Positions 7,986-16,325 of a stretch of 64,000 nucleotides of DNA are shown here, piece by piece. Each line of letters starts with the position of its first letter. Position 1 is the stretch's first letter. The stretch comes from Pseudomonas sp. GM41(2012). GTDB lineage: Bacteria > Pseudomonadota > Gammaproteobacteria > Pseudomonadales > Pseudomonadaceae. The notes beneath the pieces were generated by a model. That model made no database searches. It had not been told where the DNA came from and saw only the letters and a list, made by a program, of their open reading frames with translations. Location: assembly GCF_000282315.2 (NCBI RefSeq), contig NZ_AKJN02000006.1:1302001-1366000 (forward strand). The letters are read 5' to 3'. The translations under genes and the position numbers were made by a program.

Positions 7986-9416
7986 ATGAAATCAATCAGC
8001 GCAGTCGCAGAGCGTGCACAACAGACACCGTCGGTTCGGTGGGCGCTGGCCAGTCTTTCACTGTCGATGCTGCTGTCCTCGCTCGGCACCAGCATCGCCA
8101 ATGTGGGTTTGCCGACCCTGGCCCAGGTGTTCAACGCCTCCTTCCAGGATGTGCAGTGGATCGTCCTCGCCTACCTTCTGGCTATCACCACCCTGATCGT
8201 CAGTGTCGGGCGGCTCGGTGACCTCACTGGCCGTCGGCGGCTGCTCTTGACCGGCATCGGCGTGTTCACCCTGGCGTCGGCCCTGTGCGGCTTTGCGCCC
8301 ACGCTCTGGATGCTGATTGGCGCCCGGGCGCTGCAGGGAATCGGTGCGGCAATCATGATGGCGCTGACCATGGCCTTTGTTGGCGAGACGGTGCCGAAGG
8401 CAAAAACCGGCAGCGCCATGGGCTTGCTCGGGACGATGTCGGCGATTGGCACCGCGATGGGGCCGTCGCTCGGTGGCCTGCTGATTGGCGGGTTTGGCTG
8501 GCAGGCGATCTTCTTCATCACCGTACCGCTGGGCTTGCTGACGCTGGTGCTCGCGCATCGTTACTTGCCTGCCGATCGCCAGAAGCCCAAGACCGCTCGA
8601 GCCGGCTTCGATCCGCTGGGCACGCTGCTGCTGGCGTTGACGCTCGGCGCTTATGCGCTGGCCATGACCCTTGGGCGAGGCAATTTCGGGCCGTTCAACA
8701 TCGCTTTGCTGTTGGCGGCCGGCGGCGGCGCCTGCCTCTTTGTATTCACCGAGGCGCGAGTCGCCTCACCGTTGATTCGATTGGCGATGTTCCGCGATCC
8801 CGTGCTCAGTGGCAGCCTCGCCATGAGCCTGCTCGTCGCGACCGTGATGATGGCGACCCTCGTGGTTGGCCCCTTCTATCTCGCGCATGGGCTGGGGCTC
8901 GATGCCGTTCTGGTTGGACTGGTCTTGTCGGTCGGGCCGTTTGTCGCGGCGCTGACGGGTGTGCCCGCTGGCCGTATTGCCGACCGCTTTGGCGCCCAAC
9001 GCATGACCCTCGCCGGGCTCATCGCCATGGCGACCGGGTGCCTCACGCTGTCGGTATTGCCGGAGACGTTCGGCATCGGCGGCTACCTCTTGCCCATGGT
9101 CGTGATAACCCTCGGCTATGCCCTGTTCCAGACCGCCAACAACACGGCGGTCATGGCGAATGTTGAGCCGGACCAGCGAGGCGTCATCTCCGGCATGCTC
9201 AACCTGTCGCGCAATCTAGGGCTCATCACCGGGGCGTCCGTCTTGGGCGCGGTGTTCGCGCTCGCATCGGCCTCGGTCGACATGGCAACGGCGCGACCCG
9301 AAGCGGTTGCCAGCGGTCTGCGGATCACCTTTGCCGTGGCGCTGGTGCTGATCGCTTTCGCACTGGCCATCGCGTTGGGAAGCCGCGCGCTGGCAGTGCG
9401 TCGTGACCGCCGGTAA
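7986..9416 (+). CDS. MFS drug transporter, DHA2-like
   Basis: The 476-residue protein has the many membrane helices of the 14-spanner drug:H+ antiporter family, the motif-A sequence GRLGDLTGRR near residue 80 and a repeat-2 copy GRIADRFG. I chose ATG 7986 because AGAGGAA precedes it by about 6 bases; an in-frame start at 7875 would add an unlikely hydrophilic extension. It is divergent from a LysR regulator, a common arrangement for inducible efflux pumps. The substrate is unknown. Export of small aromatic or antimicrobial compounds is a family expectation only. Confidence 0.85.
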   Translation: MKSISAVAERAQQTPSVRWALASLSLSMLLSSLGTSIANVGLPTLAQVFNASFQDVQWIVLAYLLAITTLIVSVGRLGDLTGRRRLLLTGIGVFTLASALCGFAPTLWMLIGARALQGIGAAIMMALTMAFVGETVPKAKTGSAMGLLGTMSAIGTAMGPSLGGLLIGGFGWQAIFFITVPLGLLTLVLAHRYLPADRQKPKTARAGFDPLGTLLLALTLGAYALAMTLGRGNFGPFNIALLLAAGGGACLFVFTEARVASPLIRLAMFRDPVLSGSLAMSLLVATVMMATLVVGPFYLAHGLGLDAVLVGLVLSVGPFVAALTGVPAGRIADRFGAQRMTLAGLIAMATGCLTLSVLPETFGIGGYLLPMVVITLGYALFQTANNTAVMANVEPDQRGVISGMLNLSRNLGLITGASVLGAVFALASASVDMATARPEAVASGLRITFAVALVLIAFALAIALGSRALAVRRDRR

Positions 9417-9429
9417 GCCGACAGGTCGT

Positions 9430-9870
9430 TTACTTTTCCAGCACGACCAGTGGCGTGTCTTTCTTCACAATGTACGTCGCCAGCTCAGACGCTTTGCCCG
9501 CGCCGACGTTCTTCGCCACGTGCGCAGTGCCTGCGGGGATGTACAAGGAATCGCCAGCCTTGAGCGTTACAGGAGGCTGACCTTCGAGTTGATATTCAAA
9601 CGTGCCTTCAATGACGTGGGCCACTTCCACCCCGGGATGCGAATGCTTGGGGGACACCACACCTGGCTCGAAATCAACGCGGACCTGGATCACTTCACGC
9701 CCGGCGACGTCGAGGTCCTGGCGCAGCAGATCGGTGCGGTGAAGGCCCGCCTGCCAGTTTTTTACAGCAGGCGCCTCTTCAGCTTGAGAGAGGCCCGCGA
9801 AAGCGGTGAGTGCCGCGGCAACGGCGACGCCGAGCATGCCAGCGCAGATACGGTGGTTGAAACGGGACAT
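9430..9870 (-). CDS. Periplasmic cupin-domain protein
   Basis: The 146-residue protein carries a signal peptide (residues about 1-30, ending SQA) and one cupin fold. Metal-ligand positions are visible: H76, H78 and E82 in the first motif and H117 in PAGTAHV. The start at 9870 has GGAGAA five bases upstream; an upstream ATG at 9891 lacks one. Exported single cupins of this kind are usually annotated only as cupins, some of them metal-dependent dioxygenase- or isomerase-like. It lies tail-to-tail with the MFS gene. Function unknown beyond the fold. Confidence 0.8.
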   Translation of the reverse strand: MSRFNHRICAGMLGVAVAAALTAFAGLSQAEEAPAVKNWQAGLHRTDLLRQDLDVAGREVIQVRVDFEPGVVSPKHSHPGVEVAHVIEGTFEYQLEGQPPVTLKAGDSLYIPAGTAHVAKNVGAGKASELATYIVKKDTPLVVLEK

Positions 9871-10044
9871 GGCATTTCTCCAATCAATCAATGCGCGGGA
9901 ATGCGCGCGGAGCTTGCCGCGGATGCGGTGGCGCTATTGGGAGGCCGCCGTGTATCGCGCAAGTGTCGCCAATGCCTTGGTTTTGTATGCGAAGGTAGCT
10001 GCAGGTGCGCGGGATACGTTCCGATACAAACAGATCCCGCGAAT

Positions 10045-10075
10045 ACGAAAAAGCCCGCACAAGGCGGGCTTTGTA
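10045..10075 (-). terminator. Intrinsic terminator (best on minus strand)
   Basis: A perfect stem AAAGCCCGC (10050-10058) / GCGGGCTTT (10064-10072) with a 5-base loop is followed on the minus strand by a run of T. It would end transcription coming from the exopolyphosphatase side, before the cupin gene. On the plus strand it is followed only by TTTG, so it is weaker in that direction. Confidence 0.8.
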
Positions 10076-10330
10076 ATTCGAGTAGGTGGCCGGCGCTGGT
10101 CTCCGGCTTACAAGGTTTATCAGGCCTCCCACAGAACAGTTTTGTGCTGTCCTGCTTCACACGGCATAAGGGCTGGATCTCAGCGCGGAGATCTTTCTAA
10201 CCGTGTACCCTTCGGAACGCGCCCCACGTTTCCTCGCCATCCGCTTGCGCATCAGTCTGCGTCTTCACCTACAACTTCAAGACTAGTACAAACTCCAAAG
10301 CACAAAGTGGACTTTTTAGAACGATTTTGC
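10076..10330 (-). ncRNA. Candidate structured RNA or long 3' UTR
   Basis: Between the exopolyphosphatase-like stop (10455) and the terminator at 10045-10075, about 380 bases hold no convincing gene. The minus-strand transcript here contains several potential hairpins, for example ACAGCACAAAACTGT near 10135-10150 and GCCGGAGACCAGCGCCGGC near 10090-10110, and ends at the strong terminator. This suits a small RNA or a structured 3' UTR. I do not recognise a known Rfam family. A 31-codon Arg/Lys-rich ORF is also present on this strand. Evidence is structural only. Confidence 0.3.
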
Positions 10331-10454
10331 CCTGTGGGAAGCGCGGCAGGATGGAAAAACACTAACGCCCTGATGCGATCGCGAATTTCCTGAAGGGCAT
10401 GACGAAAAGGCTCACGTCGCTGGCCGTCATCGAAGCAAGGTTGCTACGGGCTGA

Positions 10455-11390
10455 TCAGTGTTTACTCATCAGACCATGCAGAACGCCGAACCTCAGACCC
10501 GGTTCGGAAGGCGTCATCTGCAAGACACCAAACACCTTGAATGCCGCCAGCATGAGCACCAGACCACCAGGCAAGATGCTCTGGCGATGGGTTTGCAACC
10601 CCGCCAGGCCGAGCTGTTTGACATGCCCCACTTCAAGCAGGCGCAACGACAAACGCAACAGGCCGCTGTAGGTGATGCCGCTTTCGCCATCGTCGTTCAA
10701 CCCGTTGGCCTTGAGGACTTTGGCCAGCATCCGTGCGGTGCCTGAAGAGCCAATCACCTGCTGCCAACCCAACGCGCGATAACGACGTGCCACTTTTTCA
10801 AATTGCAGAGTGGCTACGCGCTCAGCTTCCAGGAGCGCCTGAGCCGTGATGCAGCCCCCCTGAAAGTAACGCGCGCCGAAGGTGCCGCTGCCTATGGCAA
10901 TACTCTCGGTCATCAAGGGTTGAGCGCCCTGCCCCAGAATCAATTCAGTGGAGCCGCCACCGATATCCACGACCAGTCGCCTGTTTTCGGTACCGGGTAT
11001 CGTATGGGCAACACCGGCGTACACCAGTCGGGCCTCTTCATGCCCAGAGATGACGTCAATCCGAAATCCCAGGTGCCGCTCCGCGCTGGCTAAAAACAGT
11101 TGCGCATTGTCGGCGTCGCGCACGGTACTGGTCGCCACCGCCCGCACACGACCGGCCTCGAAGCCGCGCAACTTTTTGCCAAATCGCGCGAGCGCTTGCC
11201 AGCCCCGATCCAGCGCCAACTCGTCCAGCGCACCGCCTTGAAAGCCTTCTGCCAAACGGACAGGTTCACGCAGGGTTTTCACTTCCTGGATAACGAACCC
11301 CTGACGCCGTCTGACTGACTGGCCGATTATCATGCGAAACGCATTGGAACCCAGGTCAATGGCTGCAAATAGAGAGGCGTCTCCTTTCAT
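10455..11390 (-). CDS. Short Ppx/GppA-family phosphatase
   Basis: The 311-residue protein has the actin-like ATPase fold of exopolyphosphatase/guanosine pentaphosphatase: AAIDLGSNAFRMII at residues about 9-22, VATSTVRDADN near 105, SGHEEARLVYAGV near 135 and VVDIGGGSTELI near 160. Full-length Ppx and GppA have about 500 residues; this one stops after the catalytic domain and lacks the C-terminal HD-like region. It is therefore a short paralogue rather than the classical ppx, which in pseudomonads sits by ppk, trxA and rho. Likely activity is polyphosphate or pppGpp hydrolysis. The start has AAGGAA 8 bases upstream. Confidence 0.85.
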   Translation of the reverse strand: MKGDASLFAAIDLGSNAFRMIIGQSVRRRQGFVIQEVKTLREPVRLAEGFQGGALDELALDRGWQALARFGKKLRGFEAGRVRAVATSTVRDADNAQLFLASAERHLGFRIDVISGHEEARLVYAGVAHTIPGTENRRLVVDIGGGSTELILGQGAQPLMTESIAIGSGTFGARYFQGGCITAQALLEAERVATLQFEKVARRYRALGWQQVIGSSGTARMLAKVLKANGLNDDGESGITYSGLLRLSLRLLEVGHVKQLGLAGLQTHRQSILPGGLVLMLAAFKVFGVLQMTPSEPGLRFGVLHGLMSKH

Positions 11391-11512
11391 GGGGGGATTC
11401 CTTGCAAGCGAGCGCTAGGCGGTTTGCGAGGATCTTGCCATGGGGTCGATGACGCTAAGATGACACCCTCTTTCCTATATGGGTCAGTGCGTCCGACCGG
11501 TCGTGCATTGAG

Positions 11513-12361
11513 TCAACGGCCCTCGAGAGATCGTGCCTGGCACTCCTTCCAGACCTTGCGCATCAACTCCTTGAGCATCAACGCCTCGGCCCAGCGATCG
11601 GTAATATCGCCTCCGTTGGCCCCTGTAATGGCATACGGCGGCGGGCCGAGTTCACAGGTAAAAGGCAGGCTGGAGGGTGTGTTCGGTCGGGCCAGCCAAT
11701 CCTCGATCCCATAGCGCCACCAGCCCAGGAAACGCTCCAGCCAGGGTCGATGTTGGGCGAAACTCAAAGGCACTTGGACCTGTTCGCCGTTGGAAACACG
11801 ACCATGGAACCCCCAACTGTGACGCAGGATGGTGTGGATCTGTTCGTCGTCTTCGGCGGTGGCCGGCTCTGGCAGTTCGCGGCCCACGACATAGTGGGAC
11901 AAGTCAGCCAACAGCTTGAGATCGGGCATTTCAGCGAGGATGTCGAGGGTAAACAACAGGTCGCTGGTGAGGCGATAACGGTGGGTTTCCAGCAGGATGG
12001 GAAAATCCACCTGTTCGGCCAGACGTTGCCAGCCTTCGATCAGCTTGATCGCTTGCGCCAGCGTGCGCGGCCTGACGTCGGCTTGCAGCGTGAGGTGGTG
12101 GCAGCCGTAGCAGGAGGCGACATCAATTGCCGCCGCCAGATCATCCACCGTGCGAGGGAACAGCTGACCTTCGATTTGCAGGCCCTGCGCCTTGGCGGCG
12201 GCACTCAGGCGCGCTGCATGTTGCGCGACCCAGAAATGGTCGGTGATCCCGTCGTAGCCAGCGGCGGCGATTTTCTCCAGCTGCGCTTCCAGCGCAAGGT
12301 CGCATTGGCCGCGATGATCTTGCATGGCCCACAGGGACTGGAATACCAGAAATTCACGCAT
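11513..12361 (-). CDS. Sugar phosphate isomerase/epimerase-like TIM-barrel protein
   Basis: The 282-residue protein belongs to the xylose-isomerase-like barrel superfamily. Barrel features are visible: GYDGITDHFW (about 35-44), HHLTLQADV (about 87), FPILLETHRYR (about 123) and LKLLADLSHYVVG (about 150). These end in the acidic and His residues that bind divalent metal in IolE, Hyi and related enzymes. It starts one base after the reductase stop, so it is the fourth gene of the oxygenase operon (15093 to 11513). It probably isomerises or dehydrates the sugar or cyclitol released by the oxygenase. The exact reaction is unknown. Confidence 0.8.
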   Translation of the reverse strand: MREFLVFQSLWAMQDHRGQCDLALEAQLEKIAAAGYDGITDHFWVAQHAARLSAAAKAQGLQIEGQLFPRTVDDLAAAIDVASCYGCHHLTLQADVRPRTLAQAIKLIEGWQRLAEQVDFPILLETHRYRLTSDLLFTLDILAEMPDLKLLADLSHYVVGRELPEPATAEDDEQIHTILRHSWGFHGRVSNGEQVQVPLSFAQHRPWLERFLGWWRYGIEDWLARPNTPSSLPFTCELGPPPYAITGANGGDITDRWAEALMLKELMRKVWKECQARSLEGR

Positions 12362-12362
12362 G

Positions 12363-13604
12363 TCAGCTCCTGAGCAGTTGTTTGAGCGGCACACCGGCAT
12401 CGGCCAGCGCGTCCACCGAGACGGAGTTATGGGGAGCGATCAGCCGTTCGCACAACTTGATGTCCTTGGCGACGCTATTGCCCTGACCCCAGCCGCAAGC
12501 ACCTTGCAGGCGTTGCTGGGCATCAAGGTAGAACAACAGGAAACCACCGCCCTGGGTTGTCCGGATTGCCGTGGGTTCGGCGTTCGAAATCACGCCCACG
12601 ATCTGCAGCCCCCAGTCGTACTGATCAGACCAAAAACCGGGAATGACCTCGAAGGGCTGCTCGCCGCCCAACAGATTCAGGGCAGCGTGATGGCCCTGGG
12701 TCTCGGCATTGCGCCAGGTTTCCTGACGCTGAAAATCGCCTTGCGGGTGCAGCTGAAACTCACAGACATCGCCCGCCGCAAAGATGTCAGGCGCGCTGGT
12801 GCGCAACTGGGCATCGACACGGATGCCCTGCCTGACCTCGATCCCAGCGGCGGCGGCCAATTCAATGTTGGGTTGCATACCGATGCCCACTACCACCAGG
12901 TCGCAGGGCAGAAGCTGACCGTCGACCAGTTGCACCGCCTCGACGCAAGCGTTGCCTTGCACCGCCTCAATAACCACGTTCAAGCGGACATCCACGCCTT
13001 GGCTACGATGCAGTTCCAGCAGGACGCTGGACAGTTGCTCCGGCAACACCCGCCCCGCCAGGCGCGGTCCGGCCTCGAGCAACGTCACCGAGCAACCCAG
13101 GGCACGGGCGGTTGCGGCGACTTCAAGTCCGATGAAGCCGCCGCCGATGATCACCAACCGGGCACCGGGCCGCAACGAAGCGCGCAGTGCCAGCGCTTCG
13201 TCGTGGGTCCGCAGGTAAAGCACGTTGCCCAGATGCTCGGGCACAGAACTCAGTCGCCGCGAGCGCCCTCCGGTGGCGAGCAACAGACGCGCATAGGTCA
13301 GCCAGCTACCGTCGGCCAATTGCAAACGATGCTGTTGCGGGTCCAGGCTTTTTACCGGATTGCCGGCCAGGTGTTCGATCTCCAGTTCGGCGAGCCGAGT
13401 GCTGTCGCACAAGCTGTAGCCCGCAAGATCTACCGTGCCCTGCAACAATCCCTTGGACAGCGGCGGACGTTCATACGGAGGGTGGGACTCGTCGCCGATC
13501 AGAATCAGGCGACCGCTGTAACCTTCAGCACGCAAGGTCAGGGCCGCTCGGCCGCCCGCATGCCCGGCGCCAACGATGACCAGTGGAGCATTGGCAGAAT
13601 TCAT
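12363..13604 (-). CDS. NAD(P)H:ferredoxin reductase (MocF-like)
   Basis: The 413-residue FAD/NAD-dependent pyridine nucleotide-disulfide family protein has an FAD-binding GAGHAGG at residues 12-18, an NAD-binding IIGGGFIGLE in the middle and a TSAPDIFAAGDVCE motif near residue 265. It resembles the reductases of three-component oxygenases (rhodocoxin/putidaredoxin reductase type, rhizobial MocF). It would pass electrons from NAD(P)H to the adjacent Rieske ferredoxin. I chose ATG 13604, with AGGGAG eight bases upstream. It lies 18 bases after the ferredoxin gene and abuts the barrel isomerase. Confidence 0.85.
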   Translation of the reverse strand: MNSANAPLVIVGAGHAGGRAALTLRAEGYSGRLILIGDESHPPYERPPLSKGLLQGTVDLAGYSLCDSTRLAELEIEHLAGNPVKSLDPQQHRLQLADGSWLTYARLLLATGGRSRRLSSVPEHLGNVLYLRTHDEALALRASLRPGARLVIIGGGFIGLEVAATARALGCSVTLLEAGPRLAGRVLPEQLSSVLLELHRSQGVDVRLNVVIEAVQGNACVEAVQLVDGQLLPCDLVVVGIGMQPNIELAAAAGIEVRQGIRVDAQLRTSAPDIFAAGDVCEFQLHPQGDFQRQETWRNAETQGHHAALNLLGGEQPFEVIPGFWSDQYDWGLQIVGVISNAEPTAIRTTQGGGFLLFYLDAQQRLQGACGWGQGNSVAKDIKLCERLIAPHNSVSVDALADAGVPLKQLLRS

Positions 13605-13622
13605 GGCGCAGACTCCCTGCAA

Positions 13623-13943
13623 TTAAACCGTGATGGCGAGCAGGACACGCCCCGCCTCGACCCGCACCTGATAGGTCTTGAGGTTGACGCACACTGGTGC
13701 GCCAAGGGCTTTGCCGGAGCGGTAGTCGAAGCGCCCGTTGTGCTTGGGGCACTCGATGACATGCTCCATCACCAGGCCATCGGCCAGGTGGATGGACTCG
13801 TGGGTGCACAGGCCCGCGGTGGCGAAGAACTCGCTGTCGGCGGAGCGGTAGACGGCATAGGTGTGCTGGCCATGGTCGAAACGAATGACGTCTTCTTCAT
13901 TAATCTCGCCCACGGCACATACGTCGATCCATTGATCGGTCAT
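13623..13943 (-). CDS. Rieske [2Fe-2S] ferredoxin (MocE-like)
   Basis: The 106-residue soluble protein has the Rieske cluster ligands C46-x-H48 and C65-x2-H68 (CTH and CPKH). It is the electron carrier between the reductase encoded 18 bases downstream and the membrane hydroxylase encoded upstream. In Sinorhizobium rhizopine catabolism, MocE plays this role with MocD and MocF. The start at 13943 gives the usual length for a Rieske ferredoxin; a longer in-frame extension upstream is not needed. Confidence 0.9.
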   Translation of the reverse strand: MTDQWIDVCAVGEINEEDVIRFDHGQHTYAVYRSADSEFFATAGLCTHESIHLADGLVMEHVIECPKHNGRFDYRSGKALGAPVCVNLKTYQVRVEAGRVLLAITV

Positions 13944-13980
13944 GGCGCTTTCTCTTGTTAGTGGTACAGACAGGAAGGTG

Positions 13981-15093
13981 TCAGGCCGGCGTTGATTCAG
14001 CTTCCGCCCGGGGGGTTGCGGCAGGCTCTGCACGTTGTGGCAAAGGGCGACGGATGAAGTAAGTCGGGTCTTTGCGCTGCTTCCAGATGGTCGGGAGGAT
14101 TTCTTTGAAGGCTTCGAACAGGCTGGAGTAAGGCGGCGGGCAGTCGCGGCGGATTTCTTCATGAAGTTGCGCCAGCGCATGAAACGGCACCATCGGATAC
14201 ATGTGATGTTCGAGGTGATAGTTCATGTCGAGGTACATAAAGCGCAGCACTGGGTTCATGTAAATCGTGCGGCAGTTGCTGCGGTGATCGAGCACGTCCT
14301 CGGCCAGGCCGACATGCTGGGTCAGGCCGAACAGGTAGGACAGCCAGCCGCCATAGAGGGTTGGCAGACCGATAAACATCAGCGGCAACCAGCTTTGCAG
14401 ATACAGTGCAGCGCCCACGACAAACCCATAAATCACCAGCCAGACCCGCGCGTCTCTCGCCACCTTGGGCCACTCGGATTCCGGGATGAACGTCTGCTCT
14501 TCTTCATCCATTCGCCCGACTGCATGCCGGCAGACCGACCCCATCGTCTTCAACGCGTAGGGCATCCTGAACAGGCTCAGCACCATATTGATCAGGCTCG
14601 GCGGACGCGGCTCGACGATCTCCGGATCGCGACCGACGATGATGGTGTCGGTGTGGTGCCGTGCGTGGCTCCAGCGCCAGACCTGAGGTTCGAACATGAA
14701 CATGAAGCTCGACAGCTGGTAGACCGCATCATTCATCCAGCGGGTTTTGAACGCCGTACCGTGACCCGCTTCGTGCCAGCGGGCATTGGACGCCGTGCCG
14801 TAAAGCAGCCCATAGACGAAGAAGAACGGAACGCAGGCCCAGGAGCCCCAGAACCAGTAACCGCCGAAGCCGGTGACGACCATCGATAGCAACCAGATCG
14901 CGGTATCGCGCAAGGCCGGGCCGTCGCGGCGCTGCATCAATTCCTTCATGCGTTTACGAGAAATGGGCGATTGGTACCAGGTGGCCGACACCAAGCCTTT
15001 TTGCGCCGCTTTGGCGGCTTCGGGACCGGTCAACCGATAATCCCGAGGCACGGGTTTATCGCGGTTTTCATAGGCTGCGTTTTGTTCAGGCAT
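13981..15093 (-). CDS. Membrane desaturase-type hydroxylase/oxygenase (MocD-like)
   Basis: The 370-residue membrane protein has the three histidine boxes of the fatty-acid desaturase/alkane hydroxylase superfamily: HEAGH 107-111, HARHH 143-147 and HLEHH 293-297, with hydrophobic helices around 65-100 and 215-260. These bind a di-iron centre that activates oxygen. The next two genes are a Rieske ferredoxin and its reductase, exactly the MocD-MocE-MocF set proposed to demethylate 3-O-methyl-scyllo-inosamine in rhizobia. Inference: oxidative demethylation or hydroxylation of a cyclitol or sugar-like compound. The divergent LacI-type gene is its likely regulator. Confidence 0.82.
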   Translation of the reverse strand: MPEQNAAYENRDKPVPRDYRLTGPEAAKAAQKGLVSATWYQSPISRKRMKELMQRRDGPALRDTAIWLLSMVVTGFGGYWFWGSWACVPFFFVYGLLYGTASNARWHEAGHGTAFKTRWMNDAVYQLSSFMFMFEPQVWRWSHARHHTDTIIVGRDPEIVEPRPPSLINMVLSLFRMPYALKTMGSVCRHAVGRMDEEEQTFIPESEWPKVARDARVWLVIYGFVVGAALYLQSWLPLMFIGLPTLYGGWLSYLFGLTQHVGLAEDVLDHRSNCRTIYMNPVLRFMYLDMNYHLEHHMYPMVPFHALAQLHEEIRRDCPPPYSSLFEAFKEILPTIWKQRKDPTYFIRRPLPQRAEPAATPRAEAESTPA

Positions 15094-15207
15094 TTTATTG
15101 TTCTCCGCAAGCTTGATGGTTTTAGGCACTTGCATCGATGCGGGATCACATCGTTGGAGAAACGATAGAGAGCCCAAAGATTACCCTCAAGCCCTTGAAT
15201 ACATTCC

Positions 15208-15257
15208 CTATCAAGCTATCATCCAGGCCCAGCAAGGCTTGATAGTTTTCTATCAAG
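15208..15257. promoter_or_regulatory. Probable LacI-family operators in divergent promoter region
   Basis: A perfect inverted repeat CTTGATAG-TTTT-CTATCAAG spans 15238-15257. A third copy of the half-site CTATCAAG sits at 15208-15215, followed directly by CTATC. The region separates the mocD-like operon (minus) from the LacI-type gene (plus), and the perfect repeat ends 18 bases before that gene's start. It is the natural binding site for that repressor, giving control of both directions. Confidence 0.65.
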
Positions 15258-15275
15258 GCGTTTTCGGGACACGCC

Positions 15276-16325
15276 ATGAACCACACTAAACGCCCCACCA
15301 TCGCCACGGTCGCCGAGCACGCTCGCTTGAGTGTCGCCACCGTGGACCGGGTACTCAACGCCAGGGCACCGGTCAACCCGGCCACTGCCGAGCAGGTATT
15401 CCAGGCCGCCGAAGCCGTCGGTTATTTCGCCGCCCGGCTGATCGGGCAGCGGATCCGCGAACGGCGTCCCAGTTATCGTTTCGGCATCCTCTTGCTCGGT
15501 ACCGCCCAGGCGTTCTATTCCAATGTTGCCGCCGCCATCACCGAGGCGGCGCAGCGTCACACCGGCGCCAACCTGAGCTGTCAGTTCGAGTACGTATTCG
15601 ATCGCACACCGAGCGCCATCGTTGCTCAGATCGAACAACTGGCGGTGCAGTGCGATGGGCTGGCGGTGGTCAGTTTCGCTCACCCGCTGATCAATGCCGC
15701 CATCGCCCAGATCAGAGAGGCCGGCGTGCCGGTGATTGCCCTGCTGTCCGACATCGATGAGGCCGCGAATGAGCCTTACGTCGGCCAGAATAATCATGAG
15801 GTCGGGCGCACCATGGGCTGGCTGATGGCTCACACCTGTGGCGCACGCAAAGGCAGCATCGGGGTCCTGCTCGGCGGCCACCGTTTTCTCGGCCATCAGG
15901 CTCGGGTGGAAGGGCTGCGCAGTTACCTGGCGGAGCATGCACCCGGGTTGCGGCCGCTTGAAGCGGTGATCAATCTGGATAACTGCGATATCACCGAAGA
16001 GGCGACCCTGGAACTGTTGGCACGGCATGACGATTTGCGCGGTTTGTGCGTGGTCGGCGGTGGCGGCGACGGGATCATCAGTGCCCTGTCGCAGCTACCG
16101 AAGCAGCCGTCGCTGTGCTGCATTTTGCAGGAATCGACCGAACTGTCGCGCCAGGCTTTGTCCCAGGGTTTGATCAGCCTGGTCATCGATTCCCAGCCGC
16201 GATTGCTGGCGGCGGCGCTGGTCGATTTGCTGGTGGAATTGCAGACCGCGCCGGACTTCGATCCGGCCCGGCATCGCATCCATATTCCCTTGCAGATCGT
16301 CACGTCAGAGAACGCCCGGCCCTGA
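15276..16325 (+). CDS. LacI-family transcriptional regulator with sugar-binding domain
   Basis: The 349-residue protein has an N-terminal LacI helix-turn-helix (residues about 8-32, TIATVAEHARLSVATVDRVL) and hinge. A type-1 periplasmic-binding-protein domain follows, like those of ribose/inositol-binding proteins. It is divergent from the MocDEF-like operon, with a perfect inverted repeat just upstream, and is probably its repressor. The effector is expected to be a sugar or cyclitol. Its 3' end overlaps by 21 bases the end of the converging sigma-54 activator gene. Confidence 0.88.
   Translation: MNHTKRPTIATVAEHARLSVATVDRVLNARAPVNPATAEQVFQAAEAVGYFAARLIGQRIRERRPSYRFGILLLGTAQAFYSNVAAAITEAAQRHTGANLSCQFEYVFDRTPSAIVAQIEQLAVQCDGLAVVSFAHPLINAAIAQIREAGVPVIALLSDIDEAANEPYVGQNNHEVGRTMGWLMAHTCGARKGSIGVLLGGHRFLGHQARVEGLRSYLAEHAPGLRPLEAVINLDNCDITEEATLELLARHDDLRGLCVVGGGGDGIISALSQLPKQPSLCCILQESTELSRQALSQGLISLVIDSQPRLLAAALVDLLVELQTAPDFDPARHRIHIPLQIVTSENARP

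Noticed and set aside
10085..10110. Cobalamin-riboswitch-like box (GCCGGAGACCAGC) on the minus strand
   Set aside because: The spacing of the box is wrong and the core GCCCCCGCAAC and other conserved segments of the B12 riboswitch are absent. The downstream gene is not B12-related.
9888..10160. 90-residue minus-strand ORF reading through the terminator
   Set aside because: It spans the strong terminator and a hairpin-rich region, has a Cys/Pro-rich low-complexity product and lacks a ribosome-binding site.
12324..13961. 545-residue plus-strand ORF opposite the ferredoxin reductase
   Set aside because: It is a His/Gln/Arg-rich antisense shadow of a well-supported FAD reductase with clear cofactor motifs on the minus strand.
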